Positions 1 through 13,449 of a stretch of 64,000 nt of DNA are shown here, piece after piece. Origin of the DNA: Ophiura sarsii (lineage: Eukaryota; Echinodermata; Ophiuroidea; Amphilepidida; Ophiuridae). A program made the position numbers and the translations under genes. The stretch's first letter is position 1, and each line of letters starts with the position of its first letter. The notes under the pieces were generated by a model, which did not search any database, was not told the DNA's origin, and was given only the letters and a program-made list of their open reading frames with translations. Location: assembly GCA_035610835.1 (NCBI GenBank), contig CM069447.1, positions 24,458,161 to 24,522,160 of the forward strand, in the 5' to 3' direction.

Positions 1-116
1 GTTCAACATTGTTTTGCATCGAATTGATATACAGTCATCAAAATAAGTAACTATACAGGTAATAAATTGACTTTTAACTCTAAAAATATATATCCTACGT
101 AACTAGAGCGGTTCTC

Positions 117-196
117 GGGTTTCGCGGTTTGTGGGTTTCGCGGTTTGTGGGTTTCGCGGTTTGTGGGTTTCGCGGTTTGTGGGTTTCGCGGTGTTT
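117..196 (+). repeat. 16-bp minisatellite, 5 copies
   Basis: Unit gggtttcgcggtttgt repeats five times with one altered last copy. On the minus strand it gives a repeating NPQTAKP-type peptide in a short open frame that is not a gene. Confidence 0.9.
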
Positions 197-1186
197 GGAT
201 TTGGTGGTTGTCATTCGGACGGTTTATTGATTGAGTGAACAATATTCGGGAGATCAGTTTGTTGCAGTTTCTTAACATTATTATGTTAGGGTCTTACCAG
301 AACCATGGAGGACGGGCGTTGATTGACAACATGGAATGAACACAAATATGAGGTACTCACCCATAATTCAATTCGTCAAAATGTTACTTAAGTACATATT
401 CTACCGTTTTCATTTGTTTCATGGATGATTCATCAATGGCGGAGGAGAATTTTGACATTAACATTTTAGGTTACAAATGTGTAAATATTTCGATTGAATA
501 AAAAAAAGGCTATTGAATTAAATTTGAAGAATTTGGAAACCGGGAAATCCGTAATCTTCCTATGGAAATTGAAGGTTCGCTTTGTAAATGTGGACATCAA
601 AATGAATTTAAGGATTGCAAAGGACATGGGACTTGATCATGTATACTTTGATGATTGGGCATTTTGGCAATAATCCATGAAATCATACTTGCGTGAAGGC
701 ATGAAGTTGAAAGGTAGGTATAAACACGATTTCCTGATATATTCTATTTCGAAACGGCAGACCTCTTATTACAGTTTAAAATAGGGGTATTTATTACATG
801 TTTTGTTCAAATTAATATAGTGTGAATTTTAACAGAGACCTCACCATAGTAAAAAAAATCAGGCAATGATGATTTGTTTAAATATTTTAACCAAGATATT
901 TGTGTCCACACTATTTTCGGTAGCTTATACTGTGATCTAATTTTTTTTTTTTAAATGCGTGTGACCAGGTACAACCACTCGGACGCAACATAACTATACA
1001 TTATTAAGTAAGGGGCAAAGGTTCAGAAAATGAGACAATAATAAAATGGTTGGTGTTGTAGTAGGCTTAGATTGAATTCTAAAGTTCTATTCTGAAGTAA
1101 AGTATAGATTATATTTAGGATTCAGAATGATGCTACAAGATATACACTACTTAACAATTACTCAAAAAATGGTATCTATTCGTTAT

Positions 1187-2054
1187 GGACCGTTCATTAT
1201 TTATGGTGGAGGGGGGGTGGGACAAATTCAAGACTCGTATGTCAAAATTACCTAACCCCCCCCCCCCCCCCCCCCCTACAGCTGAAACTGAAAATTACAT
1301 TACCCCCCCCCCCCCCTACTAACCAATAGATTTTTACACAACCCCCCTTCAAAATCAACTTGTCACATACTTAGCGGATGTATTTTTCTTTTGCCCATGG
1401 ATTCGTTGGTTGTGACCTCTGAACGGCCAATAATTTAATGACTAACTACATAGCGAGCGTGGCGAGGCGGAACATTTGTCATATATTTATACATGTTTGG
1501 TGTTTTGTGAGTCTTTATAAGCCGAAAAAAGTTAGAACATCCAGACAAAAACGTATGAAATATTCTTGTGAGCTTTGGTGCAGAACTGTGAGTAAGACGA
1601 GGTGAAAAGCATGCAAGAAATTACCGTTTTTAATCAAATTGGATTTTGGGACATAGGCCTAGGCTATTAACATGTTTTTATACACCTCATGGCTCTAATG
1701 TTTTCAACCATTGATGATTATATATATAGGTGTTTTTCCAACAGATCGTCCGAGCAGGGCGTGCACAAAAAATTGCTGTACGAAAGTAGTCTCATCATAA
1801 GTAGCCTACATGTTTTGAAGTTGAAAGGTCATAAGAAAATGTGCGCGAAGCGCACAAAAAAATTGCATTTACACTCCAAAATAGCCTCTAAAATCACCCC
1901 AATCACCACCATCTTTATAGTTAAATAAAGTTACACAACCCCCCCTGTTAAAGAATAAAAAGTTACATAACCCCCCCCCCCCCCCATTTCAACATATGAA
2001 AGTTACATGACCCCCCTATATTTACCCCCCTCCACCATAAATAATGAACGGTCC
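1187..2054. mobile_element. Inverted-repeat element with internal C-run array
   Basis: The ends are inverted copies: ggaccgttcattatttatgg at 1187 onward, and its reverse complement ending at 2054, about 30 bp each, followed by a G-run on one side and a C-run on the other. TTAT flanks both ends, a possible target duplication. Inside, a motif of the form gttaca(t)aacccccc recurs about six times with C-runs up to about 22. There is no transposase frame, so it is a non-autonomous element. Confidence 0.7.
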
Positions 2055-2879
2055 CTTATTGATATTTTTGATATTTGTAATTATTTTATAAAGTTTATAA
2101 CGTAATATATATACTTTTATAGTATAGTTGTTTGTGATATTTATTTATGCTTGAAAATAAGTAATGACAATTTATCTTTATTCCGAAGAGAAATGTTTAT
2201 TATTTTGCATGATAAGACACAATTACAATCCAATTCGTTGGATTACATACAATCATAATTTTATATAGATATTTTATTAAGTATTATTTCTATCAGGCTT
2301 TTTAACGGTACGATAAACTGTGTATTGAATATTGATGCCTTGGTTCAACCAAAGTACCCGGATGCGTCCAATATTCTTCAATGCGCGCATCGTGCGCTTT
2401 GTTTTGATTTGTTGTTCAGGCACAGCGGGTTCGCCGATTTTTACTGCGGGTAGTGGTAGCAAACTTGTTAACATGTTTGATGATGTTTTTATTCGTTATA
2501 AGGGAGATCAATATTATGCTCAAATTGTGAATTTTGATTTGTATTATTGTCGTGTATGAATCTGGTCAATACATGCGTATGTTTTGTTTCTCGAAAAAAT
2601 AGAAAATCAATGCACTTGCGCAAATGTTGATATACTCACAATAGCACCCCCTGCAGGGTCGTACCATTATTCACACATCAACATCAGCGCGCGTGCATTG
2701 ATTTGTCTAATTTCTCTCAAAACAACACTTACGCATTTATATTGACCTATACCTATTAAATTATTTTCAATTAATAGCCTTCATTGAATAAACTTCATTG
2801 AATTTGGATAAATGGAAATGTATTGTAATAAAAATACAGCACGATATTATACATAGCACACATATTCCATCATTTGTAT

Positions 2880-3430
2880 GAATGTATTTATCTATCTATT
2901 AATTTATATAAATATAAATAAATAACTTAATTAATTATGCAAAACACTTAATTTATTAACATTATTTGAAAATCAAGTAAATGAATAGAAAATACAATTA
3001 AATCAACTTAATTATTTAGATGAATCACTATACCAATCTATAATTAATTTATTTATTCTCGAATTAATTAATTAACTTATTAATAAGAATGTTAATTAAT
3101 TATTAACTTATTGATGTTGTCTATTACTTATTCCAACAGTTCATTCATTAATATTATTTAATACTAAAAGCAAAAATAAATATATAAATGTTAGTCATTA
3201 TTCAAGTAATCTATCAATCGCATTTCAATAAAATAAAACAAATTTAATCATTGATTGATTATTATATTTCTTGTTCATTGTTTTTGATTACATTTACAAA
3301 TATATTTGATAGATAAATCGATGGGTTGTTTTCATTATTTATGAATTTCTGATTATTTACTCTTTAACTAATTCTATTAATTGAATGCATTTATCGATAC
3401 ATTAAATAACTATAATTCAATTGAAGATTT
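2880..3430. repeat. AT-rich low-complexity stretch
   Basis: About 550 bp almost entirely of A and T, with many aattaatta and tatttat words. No gene or clear tandem unit. Confidence 0.75.
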
Positions 3431-3696
3431 ATTGTCATGAAGCTTTGGACAGTTTCAAAATAGTAAGCGTGTGCTGCTTGAACCTAGTGGTGATTGAACA
3501 AGAACATACGAGGGTTTGTCAAAATGTAATGAAAGTGATCTTGTTGCGAGTTGCAAGGGGCATTGCCATTGATTGAAATTATTTTCAATTAGCCCACTAT
3601 TAAAACATGATTTTTAGCTGAATTTGTAGCTATTTTTTGCGACATTACCATGTGACATGTGAACGGTAGACCCCTTTACTTGCGTAAATATCTGTA

Positions 3697-3768
3697 CTCT
3701 CTTCATTCCCTTTTATTCCCCTTTTTCTCTTTCTCCTTTCTCTATTTTCTCCTTTCTCTCTCCTTTTT
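3697..3768 (+). repeat. Polypyrimidine tract
   Basis: About 70 bp of nearly uninterrupted C and T (cattcccttttattcccctt and similar). There is no coding evidence despite overlapping open frames. Confidence 0.75.
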
Positions 3769-4644
3769 AAATATTTGGTTACAAAAATTACCAGAGGCAC
3801 TGGCCCCTGCAATTTGTCAAAATTTGACTGTGGAAAAAAATGTGCGCGCTTCCAGGCCAGCGCATCTTCTTTCTTCATGCGACTAACAAAACTTGCCCCA
3901 ACCAAACCCCACTCCGACCCCACCCCATAGACTGTTATGATACTGGTGCCGCCATAGCCTGCAACTCACCGCCTAGACCGTAAATGAATGTGAAACATCT
4001 ATTGACACCATTCACCGTAAAGAAATTAGATTAAATTTCCCATAGATATGGCCAGATTTCATTGTTTTTAAGATTTTTATTTATTTTACGGTCATTTCCA
4101 GTTCAAACATGTCAAAGGAAAATAAGAAAAAAGCCCCCGACCGACCGTACAATAGGGTTTCTTTTTTGCATAGACATGGTTTTTTTTGCCGCCTGCTGAA
4201 TGAATAAAAAGCTAACTTAAATTAATAGTGATATTTGAACAGAATATACCCGTATTCGAAACTAAAATTATTAGGAACCGTTTATTATTTCCACCGGGTC
4301 GGGACGGGAGTAATTGATGAGTGGGATCACGCAGTTTTTAATTGACAACAAATAAGGGGGTCATACGTTTTTCTAATCAAGAGGGGTGCGCGTCAGTGTT
4401 TTTATCCGGATTCGACGGTAAAATTCCAACAGCGTCCGCCCCGTCCCAATAAAAAAAATGATATTCATACAACAGTTTATTCAAATTGCTTATGATTCAT
4501 TTAGCAATGGGAATCATATGCCATATAAGTACCGCGAGTGTGCCTAATAAATTAAGTTTATGATATTTAAGAAATTAGTCTTAGAGTCAATCATGGCAAA
4601 TTTAAGTGTGAATTGCAAATTTTCAGTATTGAGTTACTATAGTC

Positions 4645-4767
4645 ATGTCGGTTATTTCTCGACAACAACTAGATAAAATTGGCTTGAAGTTGGTCTAAAG
4701 TATAATTATGTCGGTTATTTCTCGACAACTAGCTAAAATTGGCTTGAAGTTGGTCTAAAGTATAATT
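4645..4767 (+). repeat. Direct repeat, two units of about 60 bp
   Basis: Two adjacent units (4645-4707 and 4708-4767) share atgtcggttatttctcgaca and aattggcttgaagttggtct. They differ by a 3-bp indel and one base. Confidence 0.85.
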
Positions 4768-4870
4768 GGTTAAAAGCCAATCAGGCAATCATTGTGTTTC
4801 TTGCACCCGCCCTGTTTATAGGCCTATACTGGTCATGCCACGCCACTGCGTAGACCCTACTCATTCTAAA

Positions 4871-5027
4871 GGGAGCACATCAAAACTCGACCGCCCGGCA
4901 ACCACCGGTTGTTCCGTGCAGAAGTTCCGTGAGGTTGCAGCCGGTTTCTATTGTTCTAAACAATGATATGCGGTCAAACCGGGCGGAACCGCCGGTTGTC
5001 GCGCGGTCGAGTTTTGATTTGCTCCCT
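4871..5027. repeat. Foldback repeat of 157 bp
   Basis: The arm gggagcacatcaaaactcga at 4871 reappears inverted, ending at 5027. A GC-rich centre repeats accaccggtt and aaccgccggtt words. Probably a small non-autonomous element. Confidence 0.75.
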
Positions 5028-5055
5028 AATCAAATATTAAAAACAACCCAGTTAT

Positions 5056-5282
5056 TTAACACTTTCCTCGCGGCAGGCGTTTGCAGACGACAGTTCCGAA
5101 ATTTCCCAAAATGTTTTGAAAAATGTTAAAATTATTGAATGTCATTACAATATTAAAATAAGTGCAAACTTGTCTAGTTTGGGTTCAATAGTTCATGAGA
5201 TAAGGTGGGAAAGGTTTCTGAAAATCTGTTTTGTATAATGGTAAAACTAAAAGTAATAGCCGCGTGTGAAAAGTGTTTTAAA
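5056..5282 (+). mobile_element. TTAA-flanked MITE, copy A
   Basis: Starts TTTAA-CACTTTCCTCGCGGCAG and ends GCCGCGTGTGAAAAGTG-TTTTAA. Shares internal blocks with the other copies (gcagacgacagttcc; cttgtctagt; gaaaggtttctgaaaa; ctgttttgtataatgg). Same family as copies at 12.0, 15.5, 35.4, 54.0, 54.6, 61.4 and 62.9 kb. Confidence 0.85.
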
Positions 5283-5970
5283 AGATCTATTTTTCGAGAA
5301 AATCAGTCTTAAAGGTAGATGTTCCGATTGCTGGCCCGATTTTCAACTTGATGTTTTCTATTTTACATGAAAGGTCATCTTTAAAATGGTCGCATTTCAA
5401 AGTTTGAGTTGCATAACTCCAACGGTTCTATTTTTTGAGAAGCACATGGTCACAAAATATTTGCCCATTGAGTAGTACACAAACTGTTTGGTGGTTAACC
5501 ACCTTTGACAGTAATTCACCACATTTTACCCTATGATTTCTAAATGGAACATTTCTGGCTCCTAAGATTTTACAGACATAATGAGAAAAATATGGGGATT
5601 CTTCTGATATTTGATGTGAAAGCCCCAAAAACGTGATCGGAACATACACCTTTATAAAAAATATTCTCTCAGCCCAGTTCCTAAGCACCCCTCCTTCTTT
5701 TGAGACCCTGGACGACACACCCTACCACTAACAAAGTTGAGTGCCACCGCCCCCCCCCCCCCTTGTCCGCCCGGGACTTTACTTGTACCAAACATAAAAC
5801 TGAAAGCGCAGTAACACAAACCTGTACGTGCGGGGTGTGATGTCTTGTATACATCCGAGGTACATGTACGTGTAAAAATACTATTGTTGATAGAGATTGG
5901 CCTGTGTCTTGTATGAATTGTGTAGCCTTTTTGAGAGGGGGTTATTATATTCTATTATAGTCTATTAATT

Positions 5971-6077
5971 TAGTATAGTATAGTATAGTATAGTATAGTA
6001 TAGTATAGTATAGTATAGTATAGTATAGTATAGTATAGTATAGTATAGTATAGTATAGTATAGTATAGTATAGTATA
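5971..6077 (+). repeat. Pentanucleotide microsatellite (tagta)n
   Basis: About 21 tandem copies of a 5-bp unit, nearly perfect. The antisense reading gives a false repeat peptide. Confidence 0.95.
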
Positions 6078-7411
6078 TTATATTCCATTCCATTCCATGA
6101 TTCCATCAATTGTAAATTCATGATTTTTAAAACTTGGAAATAGATACCAACGGGCGAATCCATCTCATCATGCTCATCCGAGTCCAGCCCTGTCTGCATT
6201 GGAAATTGACGGCTACTTGATGGCGAGAAAATTGTTTAGGCTACTTGATGTTGAAGTGGAAGTTTATTGATCCAATTGATCTCTAGAAAATGTTTGTTTG
6301 TGTCAGGGTGTTACGGAGTTTTTATGAGCGCAGATAATTGGTGCCTATTGTCAAGATTGTATCCAAAGGCCAAAAACATCGTTACGTTACCCTTCCAAAT
6401 CTTAAACATTTCCGATTGAGTTGGTCGATTTGTTTTCAAACTCATCCATTTTAAACTTGAATAGAGGTCAATATGCAAGCTGTCAAAGAATGACTAAGGG
6501 GTGCGTGGGGCGTACACCTGTGTTTGTTCAGGGAGGTGGTTTGTTGTTGTTTTTTACTCAAGTCAAGGGTAAATACTTTTGTCCAAGTAACTGTCAGCAA
6601 AAACTATTACCCCTGGATCGGATACAAACATGTAAAAATGTACTAAATGTAAATCTGATGTAAATGTTTGAAGCATAGGCCTATTCATTAATTTAGAATA
6701 ACAACTCAGTGAATAAAATAAAAGGGTGTAGGGCAGAGTTATGTTTTAAGGGGAAATATTAGCGGTTTTATGTTGAACAAAATTATTGAAAATAGTCCCG
6801 ATATTTTTGCTAATTTTGTACTTGTGCTAGGCCTATAAAAAAAAATCCCGACCCAAGATTTTGCAAACAAATGTTCAGTCTTTTTGAAAGGGTAACACAG
6901 TGTTTGTTTTGACTAGGCCTTATATGTTATGGGAAGTTGTTTGAATGAACGGCTTGATTGTCTAGTTTATGCAAATTAGCTACAGACCTAACAATAGCGT
7001 TGGTTTTGACCAATGACGGTGGACGTTGACCGTGAAAGATTTAAAAGAGATGGGCAATTACTTATCTATACTTACATTATCCTTGTGTATAACGACCGTC
7101 TCTGCACGCATCGATTAGCTCATCACTATCGCCATCTATGTCGAAGTCATGTATGATACGTGATCACTATTGTTATGTAAATGTCCACGCTCTTTCCACG
7201 TAATGGGCCCAGCGTGATTCAGTGAAAAAGGCATCCAATTGTTACGTAAACATCAAACAATTGATTATCTATACAGCAAAGATTCGCCCTCATACATCAA
7301 GTATGGTGACGTATAGCAAGTATTACAATGGTATAACTAAAACCGCGACAAGTCGGGGGACTATGTTTGTTATGTAAACATCAAACAAAAATAGCAACGC
7401 TCATGTATCCC

Positions 7412-7627
7412 CGGGAAGGGGGGGTACTCAGATTTGGTTTGGTCGGGGGTGTGCCGCTGGAGAATCAAATCCCCTATACCCATTTCTAAGGGTGATTTTG
7501 GATAGACCCATGTCTAAGGATTTTTCAGTTGAAAAGCCTACCCATGGCTAAGGATGTCTCATGAAAAAACGACCCACTGGAGCGGCACGTCCCCGTATGC
7601 CTTACATACGTGAGTACCACCCCCGAG
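7412..7627. mobile_element. Short element with GGGTACTCA ends
   Basis: Begins gggaagggggggtactca and ends tgagtaccacccccg, inverted copies. The interior repeats degenerate phrases (cccatttctaagg, cccatgtctaagg, cccatggctaagg). The style resembles the element at 22.7-23.1 kb. Confidence 0.65.
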
Positions 7628-8319
7628 CATGCATCGTTGTATTTTACTAAGAAAAATATGCTTCTCAAGGCAAAAAAATATTTTTACTCCTATAAGGCAG
7701 ATTAACCCCAACTTTGAACTCGTCCAAGTTATTTGCGATTTGTACATGCTCACAAAATCCGGAATCCATTGATGGATTAATAAAGACGAAATCGCAAACA
7801 CAATTTTTTTCTGAGGCAATCTCTAGGGGTGGTACATAGCCTAGCGGTGAACAAAATTCAACAAACTCAATTGCGCGTAGTGGCGTTTGGGATTGGGGGA
7901 TTCATATAGTTTTAGTTTCATGCTCTATTACGCTTGAACTCTTTCCGCCCACACACATGAGTAGTAAACTACAACAAAACAAAATTACGCCCCTTGATTG
8001 GAAAAACGGTGATCCACGCTTGCGATCAGCGACGGAGCGGATGGAGTATATAAAACATTATGGTGATATACGGGGGTACAATAACTAGAATCGCCGCCAT
8101 TTTCTTTGATGTGACGATGTCGGAATAGAAAATAAATATCCCTATCGCGGGAACATTATCCCTCATAATTCTCCAAATAACCAGTCACTCGAACTCAGCG
8201 GAGATAAATACTGTACCAATATCGTGTCCACAAATCTTACTTATTCAAGCTGTATTTTTCGAGATATTTCGCACACAAACTTCGATTTGAAAATCTTAGG
8301 ATGCCGGTACCCGTCCTCC

Positions 8320-8741
8320 AAAAATATTAAATCATAAAGTTGTTGAGACATTTATCTTCTTTAATATGAGATATTGCACGCTAGGATCGGTTGAATATTG
8401 AAGAACTGACAATCTAAAATGTAAGGTAAAGTCACAATTTCATTCTCACATTTTACATTTCAACACGGGAAGGGTATGACGGGGTGCGTGTGTGTGGCGT
8501 ATTGATCCATTACAATACGGCCGACTGTCTAACCTGCGTATGCATTCACCAATTGCACTACCGGTAATCGATAAGGTACCTGTAGATGGGTCCGCGTGTA
8601 GAAAATAAAAATGTGAAAATGAAAATCGGACCCACCTTACATTTTGCATTGTCACTTCTTCATTAATCATCCGATCCTAGCGTGTAATATCTCATATTAA
8701 AGATGATGAATTTCTTAACAACTTTATAATTTAATATTTTT
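8320..8741. mobile_element. Foldback element with arms of about 70 bp
   Basis: The left arm (8320-8388, aaaaatattaaatcataaag to cacgctaggatcgg) returns inverted at 8668-8741 with few differences. There is no transposase. The centre holds another partial inverted pair (ttacattttagattgtc type). Confidence 0.8.
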
Positions 8742-9530
8742 AGGTAAGATATATATTTATAGAATTAGAAGCCCATCTATTGCCTGTATAGTTACTTTTT
8801 TTGATGACTGTAAATGAATACAACTCACGGCAAAATCAAAGTTAATTCAAACCCAAACGGAATACACCAACATAATTTTTGACAAATATAAGATAAATTG
8901 CTCAGTTAAAATATTAAATGATAAATGTTTTAGAATATGACGTATGTGCTCACTTGATCCTTTAAATATGTGAAAAAGCTCCACCAGAGTCAATTAGCAT
9001 ATTTTCCCGAACTTGAATCATCATGAAGTTATAGAAAGCCTCATATATTATTTGGATATATTATATTCATATCTGCAATATATATGAAAACAAATTCAAG
9101 GACGTAGAGTCATTTTCGTAATTGTATGCCCAATTCTGCCACTTGCATTCTTAAAATCTACACAGATAACCCTCAGCCTATGTGTTTTATTCAATATCTT
9201 TTTAACGTGTTTTATTACAGCATATTCCTATACACCACCCGGCAGCACTTATCCGGTACCACTGGATCCAATACTACGCCCGGACTCAGCCTTCAAATAA
9301 TCATCTTTTCATGAGTAAACTCTTACACCATTGCTAAATACTTATGCATATCCAGTAGACACATGAGAAAAGGAGAAGCTTATTGCAACATCAAGTGTAT
9401 AAGCTTTTTTTGTAGTATCGTTGGGACAACGCGAGAATGCGTGGTGCCACTTAGGTGATCTGTTGTCGATTAACTCTGTGGAAGCACGCCCGCTCCTAGT
9501 GTGTCTGCCATATAGAGCCTAGCATATAGA

Positions 9531-9750
9531 GAGCACGTATGGTGTAGTGGATAGCATGCCGGTCTCACGAAGCAAAGGTTGTGAGTTCTAGCCTCGCTAC
9601 AGCCAACTTGTTTGTATCCTTGGGCAAGGTACTTAGTCTCAATTGCTTCGTCGACCCAAGCGAGATTGGGGAGCTGTTAGGGGATATTACAATCTAAGTG
9701 CTGATACTGTGTGTGCGCCGTGTCGGTAGCCTGGTAAATGAAGCGAAATG
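9531..9750 (+). mobile_element. tRNA-derived SINE-like unit
   Basis: The head has an A-box-like tggtgtagtgg followed about 35 bp on by a B-box-like gagttctagcc. The tail contains ccttgggcaaggtacttagt, a phrase common in tRNA-derived SINE bodies. It runs straight into the palindrome at 9751. No folded tRNA can be drawn with confidence. Confidence 0.6.
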
Positions 9751-10311
9751 ATTGTGACGATTTCCTAATGGCAGCAAAAAAAACAGTGGTTCGGAAGTCA
9801 CGTAAAAATGGTGGTCCCGTGCATCGGAAGAGCAATACCCGAGCACGTTAAAAGGTTACAGACTCTTTCGTAAAGAGTAGGGGATCATACCGGTCTGTAT
9901 CTATCTAACGGACCCAATGGAAATAAGCTAATAAGCTTATTGGGTTATCCAGGGTCGTAGGACCCAAATGATATCATATAAAATCAAATGATATCAAATC
10001 AAATCAAATATCTTAAAGAGGTTTATGAGACCCCAAAGACGGTACCGTCTTTGATAATTTGATTTGATTTGAGATCATTTGGGTCCTATATACGACCCTG
10101 GATATAACCCAATAAGCTTATATAGCTTATTTCCATTGGGGTCCGTTAGATGCGTGAACAGGTACAGACCGGGATGATCCCCTACTCTTTACGAAAGAGT
10201 ATGTAACCATTTTTAACGTGCTCGGGTATTGCTCTTCCAATGCACGGGACCACCATTTCTACGTGACTTCCGAACCACTGGTCTTTGCTGCCATTAGGAA
10301 ATCGTCACAAT
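9751..10311. repeat. Large palindrome with arms of about 270 bp
   Basis: The left arm opens attgtgacgatttcctaatg and its inverse closes at 10311. Inner matches include taaagagtaggggatca, accattttt, gctcgggtattgctcttcc and cccaataagctta. The centre near 10043 is a perfect caaagacggtaccgtctttg. The arms differ at several bases. Confidence 0.85.
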
Positions 10312-10870
10312 CAATCAATGAGACCGGTGTCGGTCAACATTGACGTTATAGAAATTATTTCAAACAGAACAAAGTTCTCTTCGGTATTGCACTGTATGCA
10401 CGATATTGCACTGGGTGCATTGCTCATCCTCAAATTCTGTAATATTGTTTTGTTTGTTGACGTATAATATCAGGACAGTATATTACAAAACTGAATCTTA
10501 TACGTAGAAATACACACGGTGTTACGTAATGTACATTCAATCGGATTTCGTAGTCTACATTTTTTGTATTCTGGTTATATGATTAACAGTAACGCTTCAA
10601 ATATGCCAGTTCGATGTGTTGGCCGTACTGTACTCAGCACATAGGATCTATAATAACAAGGCTGCTGAATTTCGAAGTTGACTTTCAGGGTCGATCAAAT
10701 GAAAACTATTGTGCACAATACACATACTAAGACGATTGTGAGATAAATTGGAGGGATGCAAGTTGACCTCTTTAAGGGGGTGGAATAAAGCAGGTCACTG
10801 GTGCGAGGAGAAGAGTGCTACATGTAGTGCTTGGAATTGTTTATGCAAAGTAGATTTCTTGGGCCGCAAC

Positions 10871-11184
10871 ACCAGCATGATTCCTTTTATCACATGACCA
10901 GTGTCTACTGGTTCCCGTTGACGTTACATTGCAATGAAAGGCTTATAATATTGTTAAACGAGGGTCTTTAAGAAAATCCTGCTGAAAGTAGCACGATTGA
11001 TGGGACTTCAATTTAGTCCATTTTTCTTAAAGACCCTTTATGTTTTGATTAACACATTTTAGTTGAGATTCAACTTCTTTTCATATCTGTGGTCAATGCC
11101 TGTCTGTACCATGTACTATTAAGGTGGAAGTCAGACGATCTCCACCTGTTAATTACTTTCACACATGTTTTTGCACTGGTTGTT

Positions 11185-11225
<41 letters not shown>

Positions 11226-11330
11226 CGGGATTTATATAGCGCCTTTCCAAATGATTCCTGTTGGTACCGTAGCGGTGCTAAAGCATGCTGGACTACACAA
11301 GAAATCTTCTTTGTGTTTCACGTGACATCA
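10871..11330 (+). repeat. Dispersed repeat, first copy
   Basis: Shares long blocks with 34086-34150 and 35030-35330: ccagtgtct(a/g)ctggtt, aatgaaaggc, gtcagacgatctcca, gctggactacacaagaaa. In the second location the blocks are separated by a hAT-type insertion. Confidence 0.75.
11188..11225 (+). repeat. Trinucleotide microsatellite (aat)n
   Basis: About 12 copies, followed by cgggatttatatagcgcctt, a phrase often found at the 3' end of invertebrate SINE-type repeats. Confidence 0.9.
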
Positions 11331-12034
11331 TACACTTGAGTATTACTACTAAGGATAGCGCTTCCACGTACGTTATAGTCAATGCCCCTTTACGTATACC
11401 ACTAGTCTAACGATATCCCCTATTGGCTGAATTTTTCAGCCATCATTCTATGCAACCAATCGGTATAGATTTCTCATGGGGTTAAATTAAGTTCCCTATT
11501 CTGACCAACGTCTTCCCCGGGGGAGTCATGCGTCCTATTGGAAAGGGTGATTATTTAACTTCATAACCTTGTTGATGACATTTTCTTAAATGGTTGTTTC
11601 TTTGTTGTAAATTCTATATTAAATAATCGGATGTGTAACTGTAATATGGAGAAAGAAATTATATTTTAGCTGATCTTGCATTTCTTTGTTTGGCTTATTT
11701 CTTTTCTAACCTGTTCTGCATCTTCCCTCATGAGGTTTATGGGTTTTACATTCCATTTATTTGATTTTTTCACGCGGCAGCTATTAAGTCGTCTGGACGA
11801 TAGTTCCAAAAGTTCACGAAGTTCCAGCTTGTCAATATGCCTGTATTTTACAGTCAATACACCCATAGGCCTATTTGTCAAAAATGTCAAAATTATGAGC
11901 AAAACATCAACATAAGTACAGACATCACATGAGGATGGTGGAGGATGTGATGTTTAGCATTTTTATGTTTGTCTCAATTTGTTAGGCAGGTGTTTTAAAA
12001 TGGGTTCGTGCTCAACGGCACCCGTCAAACACCC

Positions 12035-12127
12035 TTAACACTTTCCACGGGACAGGCATCTGCAGACGACATTCCAAAATATCACCAAATGTTTAAAAAA
12101 ATGTCAAAATAATTAGAATCTCATTAC
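12035..12127 (+). mobile_element. TTAA-flanked MITE, copy B (truncated)
   Basis: Only the left end is present: TTAA-CACTTTCCACGGGACAG, then the gcagacgacattccaaaat block. The sequence departs from the family after about 93 bp. Confidence 0.75.
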
Positions 12128-13399
12128 AAGTTGAGTCAGAATTAGAACACGGGAACACAGATAACTCAAAAATAAATCCGTGATTGTAATGACATTTTGC
12201 ACAGATGTTAAGAAGAGTATTGTCAACAAAACAAAACAATGAAATGTTTGTTTTCGTTTTTGAATTACGGTGTAAAATCCCCTGGTTGGCTGCGGCCTGG
12301 TTACTATAATGGCAATCAATCAAAAATTCCGGAGACATTATTTTGTGCGTAATGTTTCCATGCACCTAACCGCCGAATATGACGGTGACCCAGTTGGTTA
12401 TTTAGATTTTGAGTTATCTCTGTTCCCGTATTTAGCCAATCAGGGGCCTTGCTCGGTTATTATTGCAACCAGAGCGAAACCAAGCTACATTATGGTATAC
12501 AACACATCGGCTGATAGTCGGGAAAGTTGTGTAAAATAATTGTCCAACATAGGACCAGTTTCGTATTTTCACTGTTTTGAGATACAGGCCGTTACAAATT
12601 TGAAACACATGAGGGCGCTTTTGTATATTAGTCAGACATTTATTTATAACATTGTGTTCATTTTAGTTAAAGAATCATTAAAATTGAGTGATGCGTTCTC
12701 TTTTTATTATTTTTGAATTAATTTCCTTCTTTATAACAGGGTGAAAAACAGTAAAATAAAATGAATGTATCGTTACCGCATTTGTAACCTCATTTCTTTT
12801 TTACATAAATCCTAAAACACATTTTATACCAAAGTGTTCAACATATTTGTCTAATAAACTATTTATTTCTAATTCTTTTAAAAATGCCTCATATATCACT
12901 AGGCGAGCGTTTTCGTGTATAAAAATATAGGAAATGCCATATTTTTATCAAATTTTGATATGACTTCCTAAGTACAAACGGTCATATCTCGAGAACTTAC
13001 GATCAAGCAGAAACCTTCTGAAAGAGTAAATTCCACATATGATTTTAAAAGCTACATTATCTCACTTTTGCTGGTGTGTACAATTTTGCAAATTTTCCTG
13101 ACTCAACCCACTTAATAAAGGTAATCTGTCTCTATCGTATGCTCTCGTTAGCACGAAACTGCTAATTTATTTGTAATCACCGGCAATGTGACTAGATATT
13201 CATTTGCATTGTATGTGCCCTCTGTAATTTTTGTTAGAAACATCATTTCCATCACTTTTAAGCAAAAAACCAGGTGATATTCCGATATTTGGAACTTTGT
13301 TGGCGAAAATTTCATTGTTGGCCTATATTTCACTGTACAGACCAATACAATACAACAGCATTTTGTGTTCGGATGGATCTCTGTTTGGATTTTTTTAGG

Positions 13400-13449
13400 G
13401 GGGGGGGGGGGGGGGGGTTACCACCCCCCCCCCCCCCCCCCCCCCCCCC
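13400..13449. repeat. G-run followed by C-run (hairpin-forming)
   Basis: About 19 G, then ttacca, then about 25 C. The two runs can pair into a long GC hairpin or form quadruplex and i-motif structures. Confidence 0.9.

Noticed and set aside
117..196. CRISPR-like short regular repeat
   Set aside because: The units are directly adjacent without spacers, in a eukaryotic context; it is a minisatellite.
2277..2559. Opposed open frames of 65 and 75 codons with a protein-like composition
   Set aside because: No domain, no splice signals and no second copy to compare; cannot be supported.
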